26,470 nt of DNA from Thermodesulfobacteriota bacterium (GTDB lineage: Bacteria > Desulfobacterota > DSM-4660 > Desulfatiglandales > Desulfatiglandaceae): contig JANQDY010000193.1 of assembly GCA_028278625.1 (NCBI GenBank), positions 1 to 26,470 on the forward strand. The letters are read 5' to 3'. The position numbers were made by a program, and so were the translations under genes. The number at the start of each line of letters is the position of its first letter. Position 1 is the stretch's first letter. Positions 1 to 6,381 of this stretch are shown here, one piece after another. Below the pieces are notes generated by a model. It saw only the letters and a list, made by a program, of their open reading frames with translations. It ran no database searches and was not told the DNA's origin.

Positions 1-70
1 TGATTCTTCTACTTTTATTTTCCCTGACTATTTCCGGGTAGGTAGACTATCTTGGGATTTTGGATAGGAC

Positions 71-997
71 TTAGGGGAAATTTGCGCGCTTATCTACAGG
101 ATCGGAAATCCCATATCGTTTCGCGGATTCCTCAGACAGGCGAGTCATGCCAGCCACCCAGCGGCAACCATCCACTGTGGCGGAGGCTCCCCTGCTCATA
201 TGCTGAGTCATGCTGTCTGAACGCTGTTTGCTCGTATGATGGGAAAATAGAATGGTCAGATTGAATTCATCTGCCAGTGTCTCCAGACATGAAATCCATT
301 GTGTTGCATGATCATTGCTGTTCTCGTCCAGTCCATAGAACCGGCTTTTGGGGTCCAAGAAAAGGATGTCCAGGCCTTCATGAAATCGAATAGTATCATG
401 CAGCCACAAAAAGCCGGGGGCCTTCACCGGGTTTCCTTCCTCAAGCTGCATAAGAGGCCCGACATGCCCCATGGTCGAAACAGCATGCAAACCAACCGGA
501 AAATCACCGCGCCCGATTTTCCATAGGCGCCGGTTAATTTCGTCTTGTGGATCTTCGCTGGCTATCACCAAAACCTTAAACGGCCCTGCAGCTTTTAGCG
601 GCCCGAGCCCGGTTCCGTCAGCCAGCACATTGGCAAGCTGAAGAAATAAATAACTTTTCCCGGTCCCGCCGGCCGCTGTCAATGCGCCAACAACACCACG
701 GGTCAAAATTGCCTGGCCATTATAGAGAAGGATCGGCTCTCCAACTGGCGGCTCCTTAACCAAAATGCCCGACACTCGAGTATCACCGTCTGTTAAGGGC
801 CGGAAGTGCGAGCTCTGCCCAATGCTCTGAATTTTTTTGAGGTGATCCCTGATCTCCTTTTCTTTCAATTTCCTGGCTTTTTTGCCTAGTTGCTCAACTG
901 CATTTTGAAGTTTTGTCTCACACTCAAATTGAAGTCGTTCTTCAATGCGGATATCCATTTGGAAATCATTGGGGCTTGGTGTTCTGGCCGGATTCAT
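71..997 (-). CDS. RepA-like AAA ATPase (AAA_25 type), mobile-element replication helicase
   Basis: This 308-residue protein has a Walker A motif AAGGTGKS at about residues 108-115, a Walker B strand LDILFLDPKS at 209-218 and a downstream SHHTSK segment at 252-257. That arrangement is typical of RepA-like/RecA-fold ATPases encoded by plasmids, prophages and integrative elements. Family knowledge suggests a hexameric helicase or replication-initiation ATPase. The exact role here is inferred. The first 70 residues are charged and probably form a helical linker rather than a primase domain. The start ATG overlaps the stop of the excisionase-like gene as ATGA and has GAGGG seven bases upstream, so the two are translationally coupled. 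The C-terminus VDKRANFP resembles the short strand that ends many family members, so the protein looks complete. Confidence 0.75.
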   Translation of the reverse strand: MNPARTPSPNDFQMDIRIEERLQFECETKLQNAVEQLGKKARKLKEKEIRDHLKKIQSIGQSSHFRPLTDGDTRVSGILVKEPPVGEPILLYNGQAILTRGVVGALTAAGGTGKSYLFLQLANVLADGTGLGPLKAAGPFKVLVIASEDPQDEINRRLWKIGRGDFPVGLHAVSTMGHVGPLMQLEEGNPVKAPGFLWLHDTIRFHEGLDILFLDPKSRFYGLDENSNDHATQWISCLETLADEFNLTILFSHHTSKQRSDSMTQHMSRGASATVDGCRWVAGMTRLSEESAKRYGISDPVDKRANFP

Positions 998-1218
998 GAA
1001 GCGCCCTCAATTTCATCCAACCGGAGCCCAGGCGCAGCATCAATCCATGCATCAATCTCAGACTTGATGAAAACGAGCCGCCCCCCCGGCTTACGAAAAG
1101 GGATTGCCCGTCGGAGGACGAGATTCCGGATCGCTCCAGGGGACCGCCCCAGGTATTCACCGGCACCCTGAGTGTCGAAATAAATGGTTTCTATTCTTGT
1201 GGTTTCTGGGTTTGGCAT
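994..1218 (-). CDS. AlpA/excisionase-family helix-turn-helix protein
   Basis: This 74-residue protein has the winged-HTH layout of excisionase/AlpA-like proteins (MerR-superfamily HTH_17). An N-terminal DTQGAGEYLGRSPGAIRN helix-turn-helix is followed by a wing with GGRLVF and the usual closing helix SEIDAWIDA. Members bind DNA to direct excision, or act as small regulators of integrative elements. The ATG at 1218 has GGAG in the preceding bases. The stop overlaps the ATPase start, giving a two-gene unit common in tRNA-borne islands and satellite prophages. The family call is good. Whether it acts as an excisionase or a regulator cannot be told from sequence. Confidence 0.75.
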   Translation of the reverse strand: MPNPETTRIETIYFDTQGAGEYLGRSPGAIRNLVLRRAIPFRKPGGRLVFIKSEIDAWIDAAPGLRLDEIEGAS

Positions 1219-1233
1219 GGCCCTCTCCAGTCA

Positions 1234-1276
1234 TAAAAAAAGCCGAGGCACCTCGATTTCGAGGAGCATCCCGGCT
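1234..1276 (-). terminator. Rho-independent terminator-like hairpin ahead of the excisionase-like gene
   Basis: On the minus strand, an inner stem CCTCG-AAAT-CGAGG (1251-1264) and an outer AGCCG/CGGCT pairing (1241-1245 with 1272-1276) are followed by seven T residues. It sits 16 bases before the excisionase start. It could therefore end the transcript of the MerR-type gene upstream, or attenuate the excisionase-ATPase unit. No promoter was recognised between the hairpin and the start codon. Confidence 0.55.
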
Positions 1277-1312
1277 GGCTGGCTGGAGCTGGCTGCTGTT
1301 GCTGGCTGGCCT
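1271..1312. repeat. GGCT/CTGG short-unit repeat tract
   Basis: GGCTGG-like tetramer units recur about seven times within some 40 bases, broken by GAGCT and GCTGTT spacers. The tract is non-coding, directly next to the terminator-like hairpin and upstream (minus-strand sense) of the excisionase gene. Its function is unknown. It could be slippage-derived or a protein-binding array. Confidence 0.5.
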
Positions 1313-1324
1313 TTGGCAGATTTT

Positions 1325-1400
1325 CGCCTTACTGATTTAGCAGGAGTTTATTCGTCTTTGTTTTCACGAGTTTGTATTCACGTTTGCCCGCTTTACTGAC
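1325..1400. repeat. Pair of imperfect 12-bp direct repeats, iteron-like
   Basis: CGCCTTACTGAT (1325-1336) and CGCTTTACTGAC (1389-1400) match at 10 of 12 positions. Between them a shorter TTCACG-(A)-GTTTG motif is also duplicated near 1364-1386. They lie upstream of a replication-type ATPase gene, where iterons or excisionase-binding arms would be expected. With only two copies this is suggestive. The rest of 1313-1498 shows no gene. Confidence 0.3.
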
Positions 1401-1498
1401 TAATATTATCCGCTTTGGAAAAGGGCTCAAGACATCAATGAAGATCTCTTTACCGCGAAACACGTTTCCAATCAGTTTTTTCTCATTCCGCATTCTTT

Positions 1499-2287
1499 TT
1501 AACTTCCCTCTAACGCTTCTTTCAGTTCTTTTACCCTCTCTTCAATCCTTTGAGTCCATTCGATACCCATCATATTTCTCATAACTGCATGAAGCTCCCC
1601 CTTGAATGCTTTAGGGTACATTATGTACAGGTCGTTATCTACGCTCTTCATAATCTTGCTCACTTCAATGAGATGAACCTCATCTGCTAGTACTACATAC
1701 TTCGTCAAGCTATCGATGTCTCCCATTAACGCTTTTCCATTACTATAAATAGGTGGATTCTCACACAATGGAACACAACGAACCTCAAGAGGTGATGGAT
1801 CTAATATCAGAAACACTAGGTAGATTTTCCTAACGGGAATTCTAAGAACAAGAAACTCTATGATTCTCTTTTTCATCTCCTCGCTGAATTCTGAAAACGC
1901 TTTCGTTATCTCAGAACCTGAGGACGCTTTTCTCTTCTCAGGATGTATAGTCTTGGCAATTGCATTCTCGATCCAAATGTCGTAATTCGCCTCAATCCGC
2001 TCTTTAGCAAACCTGAAATCGTCATGCCAGGCATGAACACATCGCCAAAATGCGTTTTCATCAATGGATGATATCAGTTTTCCAGCGGGTTCCCTCGCCC
2101 AACCAAGTTCGATTAACTGCTTTAGAATCGCGAAGCGATAAATATCTGGTCGGCTGAAGAAGTTGGTTTGCCCACGAGACTCTGCTTCCCGTATGGACGG
2201 CTTAATGAATCCAAGGGAAACCCATTGTCGACATCGATTATGGTTAGCTTCTAGAATTCTCGAAACATCCCTCAGAGTAAAACCCAT
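1499..2287 (-). CDS. MerR-type HTH transcriptional regulator with uncharacterised C-terminal domain
   Basis: Residues 1-75 form a MerR-like DNA-binding domain: a helix-turn-helix starting TLRDVSRILEANHNRCRQW, then a wing with a GQTNFFSRPDIYRF segment. Such domains bind palindromic operators as dimers. The remaining 185 residues match no effector domain I recognise. They include a hydrophobic beta segment (IYLVFLILD, about 155-163) and a charged C-terminal helix likely to form a coiled coil. The ATG at 2287 has GAGG at suitable spacing. The gene is visibly more A+T-rich than the downstream core genes, in keeping with acquired DNA. It is divergent from the three-gene cassette at 2496-4306 and may control it, its own promoter, or the excisionase-ATPase unit. 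Which of these is inference. Confidence 0.65.
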   Translation of the reverse strand: MGFTLRDVSRILEANHNRCRQWVSLGFIKPSIREAESRGQTNFFSRPDIYRFAILKQLIELGWAREPAGKLISSIDENAFWRCVHAWHDDFRFAKERIEANYDIWIENAIAKTIHPEKRKASSGSEITKAFSEFSEEMKKRIIEFLVLRIPVRKIYLVFLILDPSPLEVRCVPLCENPPIYSNGKALMGDIDSLTKYVVLADEVHLIEVSKIMKSVDNDLYIMYPKAFKGELHAVMRNMMGIEWTQRIEERVKELKEALEGS

Positions 2288-2315
2288 CTCAAATCCTCAA
2301 TTTGACTTATCGCGA

Positions 2316-2327
2316 ATCAAGCTTGAT
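2316..2327. promoter_or_regulatory. Perfect 12-bp palindrome, candidate operator
   Basis: ATCAAGCTTGAT is a perfect palindrome centred around the expected transcription start of the MerR-type gene, just downstream of its -10 element. This is where an autoregulator could block transcription. The assignment to the adjacent regulator is inference. Confidence 0.45.
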
Positions 2328-2331
2328 ACAT

Positions 2332-2361
2332 TTTATATCAACTACAAACACAAAATGTCAA
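2332..2361 (-). promoter_or_regulatory. Sigma70-type promoter of the MerR-type regulator
   Basis: A consensus -35 TTGACA (complement of 2356-2361) is followed, 18 bases on, by -10 TATAAA (complement of 2332-2337). Transcription would start near 2325, leaving a leader of about 38 bases before the ATG at 2287. Confidence 0.65.
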
Positions 2362-2390
2362 CTCTTTTTTTCACCCCCGAAAAAGAGCAC

Positions 2391-2411
2391 AAAAAAACCG
2401 CTCGGAGGCGG
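2391..2411 (-). terminator. Short terminator-like hairpin, minus strand
   Basis: On the minus strand a CCGC-(6)-GCGG stem is followed by seven T residues (2391-2397). No minus-strand gene lies immediately upstream. It may shield the regulator from antisense read-through of the cassette, or be a relic. The stem is only four pairs, so support is modest. Confidence 0.4.
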
Positions 2412-2495
2412 CTATTTCCTTAATCTTAGTGAAAATTCATTGACAGTGATTATTTTTTTTGGAAAGGTACGTTGAGATAGAAAAAGGTGATCAAA

Positions 2496-3212
2496 ATGCC
2501 AGATTTTACATTGATTAAATACTTGGCGTCCGTCTTTACACCTGACCTGAACAACTTCAGTTCACTGAAGGTCGCCAATGAAATTACGCGTTTGATGGAC
2601 AAATATGTGGGAGAGGAGCCAACTATCCTTCCCACCCAGCAAGACCTACCCCCGGATGTACCCAGAATTATCTTCAACCAACCCGGAAACAGATGGTCTT
2701 TGAATATATCCATGTCGCGTACAAATCTTTTTTATCAGCAAAACCCATTTGAAACAAACCCGAATATTTCTGAAAAGGAGTTTTGCACGGTCGCCTCCGG
2801 TTTTTTTTCAGAGATCGGAAACGTTATCAACTCCCGGATTCAACGGACTGCATTTGTTAGCGAACGGTTGTCAGTTCAAGATGATGCAATAGATTTTGTT
2901 CAGAACAGATTCTGTAACGCTGCCCAACTCAAAAAAAGCAAAGCATTTTCAGGCTCAAAAAGCTTTGAAATTCATTCGTTGAAAACTTACCCGTGGGAAG
3001 GGTTTGATCTCAACTCGTGGGTCAGAATTAAGGCTCAAAACATCAAAACTGCCGAAGGTGAAGCAAAAAAGGCGATCGTGGTGATAAACGATCTAAATAC
3101 GCTTTCAATGGATGAAGCTCCGGAACAAAACTTCTCATCAGATGATGTTAGGCGTTTTTTCAGAAGCATATCCGATGAGCTTTTGGAAATCTTAACCTTG
3201 TATTTTGCCTAG
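2496..3212 (+). CDS. Uncharacterised cassette protein A (tentatively TIGR04255-like)
   Basis: First gene of a three-gene plus-strand cassette; 238 residues from the ATG at 2496. That ATG has a near-perfect AGGTGATC Shine-Dalgarno five bases upstream, so it is preferred over an in-frame GTG at 2487. The protein is soluble with no signal peptide or membrane segment. Visible features are a strand pair around RIIFNQPGNRWSLNISMSR (about 70-88) and a C-terminal block with VVINDLNTLSMDE followed by an acidic-aromatic helix (DDVRRFFRSISDELLEIL). The layout recalls the sporadically distributed TIGR04255 family, whose function is unknown. I cannot confirm membership without a profile search. It has no nuclease, ATPase or methyltransferase motif that I can see. 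Confidence 0.6.
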   Translation: MPDFTLIKYLASVFTPDLNNFSSLKVANEITRLMDKYVGEEPTILPTQQDLPPDVPRIIFNQPGNRWSLNISMSRTNLFYQQNPFETNPNISEKEFCTVASGFFSEIGNVINSRIQRTAFVSERLSVQDDAIDFVQNRFCNAAQLKKSKAFSGSKSFEIHSLKTYPWEGFDLNSWVRIKAQNIKTAEGEAKKAIVVINDLNTLSMDEAPEQNFSSDDVRRFFRSISDELLEILTLYFA

Positions 3213-3233
3213 GTGGTAAATGGAGGCCAAAAA

Positions 3234-3911
3234 ATGCCTCAATATTCGATTTTGAACAGTATTGGTTACGCATATAATGAGTTCGGCATCAAAGATGAGG
3301 CCGATTCCTTGAGTGGACTGATTACTAAAAAGAACCTCGCCAATGTCTATGAATCTGGGTTCTTTCTCGGACGTGACGATTACAGTCGACCCAAGGACTC
3401 CCTTGCAGCAAGAGCCAATACTGCAATCGTTGATCCCAGTTTTTATTCCGACATCCGTCTAAGCGATTCGGTTAAAGTCATTTGGTCCACGCCAGCGACC
3501 TATAGCGACCAAGAATCCATACGCGTCGGCAGCGTTGCTAAACCACCTGATAGAAACAAGTATTCATTGTTCAGTGAAATTTACAGCGTCTACATTGAAC
3601 ATTTGGAGCCTGGTTGGGATGGGTATGACGCAATTCCGATATCAGAAAGAACCATTGACAATGCGCTGAATTTGGCAAGGTTGTTGCCGGACGGCCTTCC
3701 ACTTCCGGAAGTGATACCAGAGCCTACCGGCGAAATCGCGCTTGAATGGTACCGGGATAAAACCCACGTTTTTATTATCAGCATTGGAGATAACAACATC
3801 GTCTCTTATGCCGGCCTTTTTGGAAAGCATATTCAAGCGCACGGCACCGAATACATTGACGATCACATTCCACAAGCCCTGCTGAACCACATCTCAAGGC
3901 TGTCCATCTAA
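3234..3911 (+). CDS. Uncharacterised cassette protein B
   Basis: Second cassette gene; 225 residues from the ATG at 3234, chosen because GGAGG lies seven bases upstream, while the in-frame GTG at 3213 directly abuts the previous stop and lacks a site. The N-terminal half is unremarkable. The C-terminal half carries a GWDGYDA motif (about 127-133), a PIS-x-RT helix, and a PEVIPEPTGEIALEW block (about 158-172), followed by a strand-rich end. The alternating GWDGY and I-LEW motifs look like a conserved uncharacterised domain that I associate with small operons of unknown function. No catalytic signature is evident. It is probably cytoplasmic and made in stoichiometric amounts with its neighbours. 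Confidence 0.6.
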   Translation: MPQYSILNSIGYAYNEFGIKDEADSLSGLITKKNLANVYESGFFLGRDDYSRPKDSLAARANTAIVDPSFYSDIRLSDSVKVIWSTPATYSDQESIRVGSVAKPPDRNKYSLFSEIYSVYIEHLEPGWDGYDAIPISERTIDNALNLARLLPDGLPLPEVIPEPTGEIALEWYRDKTHVFIISIGDNNIVSYAGLFGKHIQAHGTEYIDDHIPQALLNHISRLSI

Positions 3912-3922
3912 GGAAAGGCATT

Positions 3923-4306
3923 TTGGAAGAAAAGATCTCTCGCGCGGAACCCATCTCCAGATTCATAATAGACAAAAGCTACTACAGATCATCGGACGGA
4001 ACGGCAAGACATAATGCTTTCATGCCAAGCAGGGAAGGCGAGACCTCGGTTTATAGAACGGAAAACCTTAACGATGATGAAATATTTGAAATAGGCCGCG
4101 TTTTTGTGGCGGAAAGAAGAAGTAAACCGCTGAGGGGCCGCGCCGATATACAAGCTTCACATGTTTTCGATCAAAACTTGGAAATCCTTCCACAACCTGA
4201 AGTCCATCGTAGGCATTGTAGCATCGTTGATTGGCCAGAGGACAAATCAAAGATAAGACAGATCGCCGTGGTGCTCGCTGCTAAAGCTTCCCTTAAGCTG
4301 ATCTGA
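3923..4306 (+). CDS. Uncharacterised cassette protein C
   Basis: Third and last cassette gene; 127 residues from a TTG at 3923, preceded by AGGAAAGG at good spacing. No ATG fits upstream of the conserved part. The gap to gene B is 11 bases. Residues 29-58 contain RHNAFMP, then GETSVYR and DDEIFEIG. The C-terminal third has HRRHCSIVDWPEDKSK and an alanine-rich helix. The His, Cys and Trp-Pro residues in the last block could form a binding or active site, but no known enzyme motif matches. Its order and tight spacing after B suggest that A, B and C work together. The gene ends facing the tRNA pair, 219 bases from tRNA-Cys. Confidence 0.6.
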   Translation: MEEKISRAEPISRFIIDKSYYRSSDGTARHNAFMPSREGETSVYRTENLNDDEIFEIGRVFVAERRSKPLRGRADIQASHVFDQNLEILPQPEVHRRHCSIVDWPEDKSKIRQIAVVLAAKASLKLI

Positions 4307-4475
4307 TATTTCACACACTCCGAATTCATCTCTCTTCAATCATTCCTTCGTAGGTCTTTCATGAAATAAGGAAGGACCCATGAAAACCGTGTTGTGAAAA
4401 TTAACGGGACTTCACAGGGAAAAAGGGTGTTTTTCTGTACTTTCTGTGATGTTTTGTGATGTTTGAAGAACAAAG
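4307..4475. other. Non-coding junction between cassette and tRNA-Cys
   Basis: No gene is seen here. The stretch holds a weak inverted repeat around TTTCATGAAA (near 4358-4367, flanked by TCCTTC and GAAGGA), an AT-only hairpin GAAAAA-GGGTG-TTTTTC at 4419-4435, and a 10-bp tandem repeat. It is the likely edge of the inserted region, and the place where arm-type recombinase sites would be expected. Confidence 0.35.
4445..4464. repeat. Tandem 10-bp repeat near the island/tRNA boundary
   Basis: TGTGATGTTT occurs twice head-to-tail. A looser relative (TTTCTGTAC) precedes it. The position, about 60 bases from the 3' end of tRNA-Cys, suits recombinase-binding repeats, but no integrase is present in the window to match them to. 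Confidence 0.4.
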
Positions 4476-4513
4476 AAAAAGGGCTTGCAAGTTACTGTTA
4501 TCACCTGCAAACC
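4476..4513 (-). terminator. Terminator of the tRNA-Gly/tRNA-Cys transcript
   Basis: Reading the minus strand just after tRNA-Cys, GGGTTTGCAGG and CTTGCAAGCCC form a long stem with one mismatch around a 13-base loop, followed by TTTTTC. It fits a Rho-independent terminator 13 bases beyond the encoded CCA. Confidence 0.65.
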
Positions 4514-4525
4514 CTTGATTTTCTT

Positions 4526-4601
4526 TGGAGGCGGCAACCGGATTCGAACCGGTGAATAACGGTTTTGCAGACCGCTGCCTTAGCCACTTGGCTATGCCGC
4601 C
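4526..4601 (-). tRNA. tRNA-Cys (GCA), with encoded CCA
   Basis: On the minus strand an acceptor stem GGCGGCA/TGCCGCC, a D arm with AGCCAAGTGGCTAAGG, an anticodon loop CTGCAAA (anticodon GCA) and a T arm CCGG-TTCGAAT-CCGG form a complete cloverleaf, with discriminator T and genomic CCA. It lies six bases after tRNA-Gly. Its 3' end points at the accessory region, making it the likely integration target. Confidence 0.95.
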
Positions 4602-4607
4602 TTTATT

Positions 4608-4683
4608 TGGAGCGGGAAACGGGACTTGAACCCGCGACAATCACGTTGGCAACGTGAGGCTCTACCAGCTGAGCTATTCCCGC
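4608..4683 (-). tRNA. tRNA-Gly (GCC), with encoded CCA
   Basis: On the minus strand an acceptor stem GCGGGAA/TTCCCGC, D arm TAGCTCAGCTGGTAGAGC, anticodon loop TTGCCAA (anticodon GCC) and T arm GCGGG-TTCAAGT-CCCGT form a full cloverleaf ending in CCA. It is the first gene of a two-tRNA transcript. Confidence 0.95.
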
Positions 4684-4693
4684 AAATCAGGCT

Positions 4694-4721
4694 ATTTTAC
4701 AGAACCAAGCCGCTTTGTCAA
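4694..4721 (-). promoter_or_regulatory. Proximal promoter of the tRNA pair
   Basis: -35 TTGACA (complement of 4716-4721), 16-base spacer, -10 TAAAAT (complement of 4694-4699). The -10 ends about 10 bases before the tRNA-Gly 5' end, giving almost no leader. Confidence 0.75.
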
Positions 4722-4762
4722 CAAAAATCACAGCAGAAGACCAAGCTGGAAACGAATTTGAT

Positions 4763-4790
4763 ATTTTACTCGAACACCGTGATTTGTCAA
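4763..4790 (-). promoter_or_regulatory. Distal promoter of the tRNA pair
   Basis: A second TTGACA (complement of 4785-4790), again with a 16-base spacer and TAAAAT (complement of 4763-4768). It is a 69-base upstream copy of the same architecture. It lies after the stop codon of the lytic transglycosylase gene, so it serves the tRNAs. Confidence 0.65.
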
Positions 4791-4820
4791 CCGGAAAATG
4801 AATGAACAAACCCCAAATGT

Positions 4821-5429
4821 TCATTTACCGCCCTTTTTGTATGAGCGGTAATAGCGCATCACCCTTTCAACAAAGGCCTGTGTTTCCGGAAAGGGCGGAA
4901 CCCCGTTGTAATTTTCCACGTTCTCGGGACCGGCGTTATAGGCCGCCACCGCCAGGGTCTTGTTGTTATTGAAACGCTTCAGCAACATGCTGAAATAGCG
5001 GGTGCCCCCCACGATATTCTCTTCCGGATCAAAGGGATCGATCACATCCATGTCATCGGCCGTTCCGGGCATCAGCTGCATGAGACCCTTGGCGCCCTTT
5101 TTGGAAACCGCCGCCTGGTCAAAACCGGATTCCGCCTTGATGATCGCTTTAATAAAATGAATGTCAACGCCGAAGCGATCGGAAGCCCGCTTGACGATCC
5201 CGCTGTACTCGGCCAGATACTCCTTGACGGTCCGGTTGCCGGAACGGATGTACAGCCGATAGCGGGCGTCCGTCTTGCGGTTCGTGAAATGCCAGACCCC
5301 GTTCTTGTCAATATAGCGGTAGATTTCAGCGGAAACCGGCCACTGACCCGACAATGAGAAGACCAAGCCCAACAGCGTCCCTAGAAGGACGCTTCTATTG
5401 ATCCCTATTTTCAGCCCTGCTTTTTCCAA
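4821..5429 (-). CDS. Lytic transglycosylase (DUF4124 + SLT domain)
   Basis: Cleaves peptidoglycan glycan strands in the periplasm. The 202-residue protein has a hydrophobic signal segment (about 13-34), a short DUF4124-type segment ([14 protein letters not shown], 37-50), and a C-terminal SLT fold with the catalytic Glu in KAESGF (E100), [10 protein letters not shown] (115-124) and AYNAGPENV (163-171). That combination is common in Slt70/MltE-like enzymes of Desulfobacterota. No lipobox is seen. The start is a TTG at 5429 that overlaps the aldolase gene by 19 bases. No stronger start keeps the signal segment, so translation is probably coupled to the aldolase. The family call is firm, the start less so. 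Confidence 0.88.
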   Translation of the reverse strand: MEKAGLKIGINRSVLLGTLLGLVFSLSGQWPVSAEIYRYIDKNGVWHFTNRKTDARYRLYIRSGNRTVKEYLAEYSGIVKRASDRFGVDIHFIKAIIKAESGFDQAAVSKKGAKGLMQLMPGTADDMDVIDPFDPEENIVGGTRYFSMLLKRFNNNKTLAVAAYNAGPENVENYNGVPPFPETQAFVERVMRYYRSYKKGGK

Positions 5430-6052
5430 TCCGCCAAAAACTTCTCCAGACCGATATCCGTTAAGGGATGTTTAATTAACTGTCGGATCACCTTAAAGGG
5501 GATCGTTGCGATATCCGCCCCGATCAATGCCGCGTCCAGCACATGGAGAGGGTTTCGAATGCTTGCAACGATGATTTCCGTTTCATAGGCATAGTTTTCA
5601 TAAATGGTGGCGATCTGTTCCACCAGTTCCATGCCCTCGGCGCTGATGTCATCGAGCCGTCCCACAAAAGGGCTGATATAGGCGGCACCCGCCTTTGCGG
5701 CCATCAATGCCTGAACCGGTGAAAAACAGAGGGTCACATTGGTTTTGATCCCCTTTCCGCTGAGGATCTTTACGGCCTTGAGGCCTTCTTCGATGAGGGG
5801 CACCTTGATGACGATGTTATCGGCGATGCCTGCCAGGTCCTCTGCTTCCGCAACCATTCCATCAGCCTCCAGGCTGACCACTTCGGCATTGACCGGACCT
5901 TCAACAATGGCGCAGATCTCTTTGATGAGTCCTCGGAAATCTTTACCCTCCTTGGCCACCAGACTTGGATTGGTCGTTACGCCATCAACCATGCCCAGAT
6001 CGTTCGCTTCTTTGATTTCATCCACATTGGCCGTATCAATAAAAAATTTCAT
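5411..6052 (-). CDS. fsa: Fructose-6-phosphate aldolase / transaldolase-like (TalC/FSA family)
   Basis: A class I aldolase of the small transaldolase family, acting on sugar phosphates by Schiff-base chemistry. The 213-residue length matches the family (about 215-220). [13 protein letters not shown] opens the barrel, [12 protein letters not shown] follows, the Schiff-base lysine lies in NIVIKVPL, and [18 protein letters not shown] and SPFVGRLDD complete the signature. The ATG at 6052 is chosen because GGAGG is seven bases upstream. Longer in-frame starts lack a site and add residues foreign to the family. Transaldolase versus fructose-6-phosphate aldolase activity cannot be separated from sequence alone. 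The downstream transglycosylase overlaps it. Confidence 0.88.
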   Translation of the reverse strand: MKFFIDTANVDEIKEANDLGMVDGVTTNPSLVAKEGKDFRGLIKEICAIVEGPVNAEVVSLEADGMVAEAEDLAGIADNIVIKVPLIEEGLKAVKILSGKGIKTNVTLCFSPVQALMAAKAGAAYISPFVGRLDDISAEGMELVEQIATIYENYAYETEIIVASIRNPLHVLDAALIGADIATIPFKVIRQLIKHPLTDIGLEKFLADWKKQG

Positions 6053-6135
6053 GAACATCCCTCCGGCGTTTTCCTGTCGCAAAAGGTTTAAGAATAGCTT
6101 TTACGCTTTTTTCAAATGGCAGAATACCACAAACT

Positions 6136-6381
6136 CTATGAATTCTTCTGCCGAAATGCATCGACACAAGCCTGGCTGCAAAAAAAACGCGTTTCACCGC
6201 CAATGTTCTTTTTGATGGCGCTCCCTTTTGGAATATAGGTGAGACAATTGGGGTCCTGCACCATCTCATCCACGGGGCCAGGGCTTACATCCTCCCGTCT
6301 TCGGCCGTCCGCGAGACGGATTTTCCGAATGAGGCGAAACAGGAAATAGGCCAGGATTCCGAAAAAGATCAATCTTAACAT
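6136..6381 (-). CDS. Small membrane-anchored metal-binding protein (PP0621/YHS-like)
   Basis: An 81-residue protein with one N-terminal membrane helix (LRLIFFGILAYFLFRLI, 2-18), a basic linker, and a soluble C-terminal segment. DPNCLTYIPKGSAI is followed by RFFCSQACVDAF, so three cysteines are placed like those of YHS/TRASH-type metal-binding modules. PP0621-family proteins have this form and no proven role. Its ATG overlaps the folK stop by seven bases, so it is probably co-translated with folK. Cytoplasmic or periplasmic placement of the cysteines is not determined here. Confidence 0.7.
   Translation of the reverse strand: MLRLIFFGILAYFLFRLIRKIRLADGRRREDVSPGPVDEMVQDPNCLTYIPKGSAIKKNIGGETRFFCSQACVDAFRQKNS

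Noticed and set aside
1232..1270. Possible 12-residue leader peptide read on the minus strand through the terminator-like hairpin
   Set aside because: The frame is simply the hairpin and T-run. There is no Shine-Dalgarno and no run of regulatory codons.
2440..2445. TTGACA upstream of the cassette as a promoter
   Set aside because: No acceptable -10 lies 16-18 bases downstream, so it was not listed as a promoter. The cassette promoter remains unidentified.
5739..6215. Long plus-strand open frame opposite the aldolase gene
   Set aside because: It is an antisense shadow of a well-supported gene, with no start signal and no recognisable domain.
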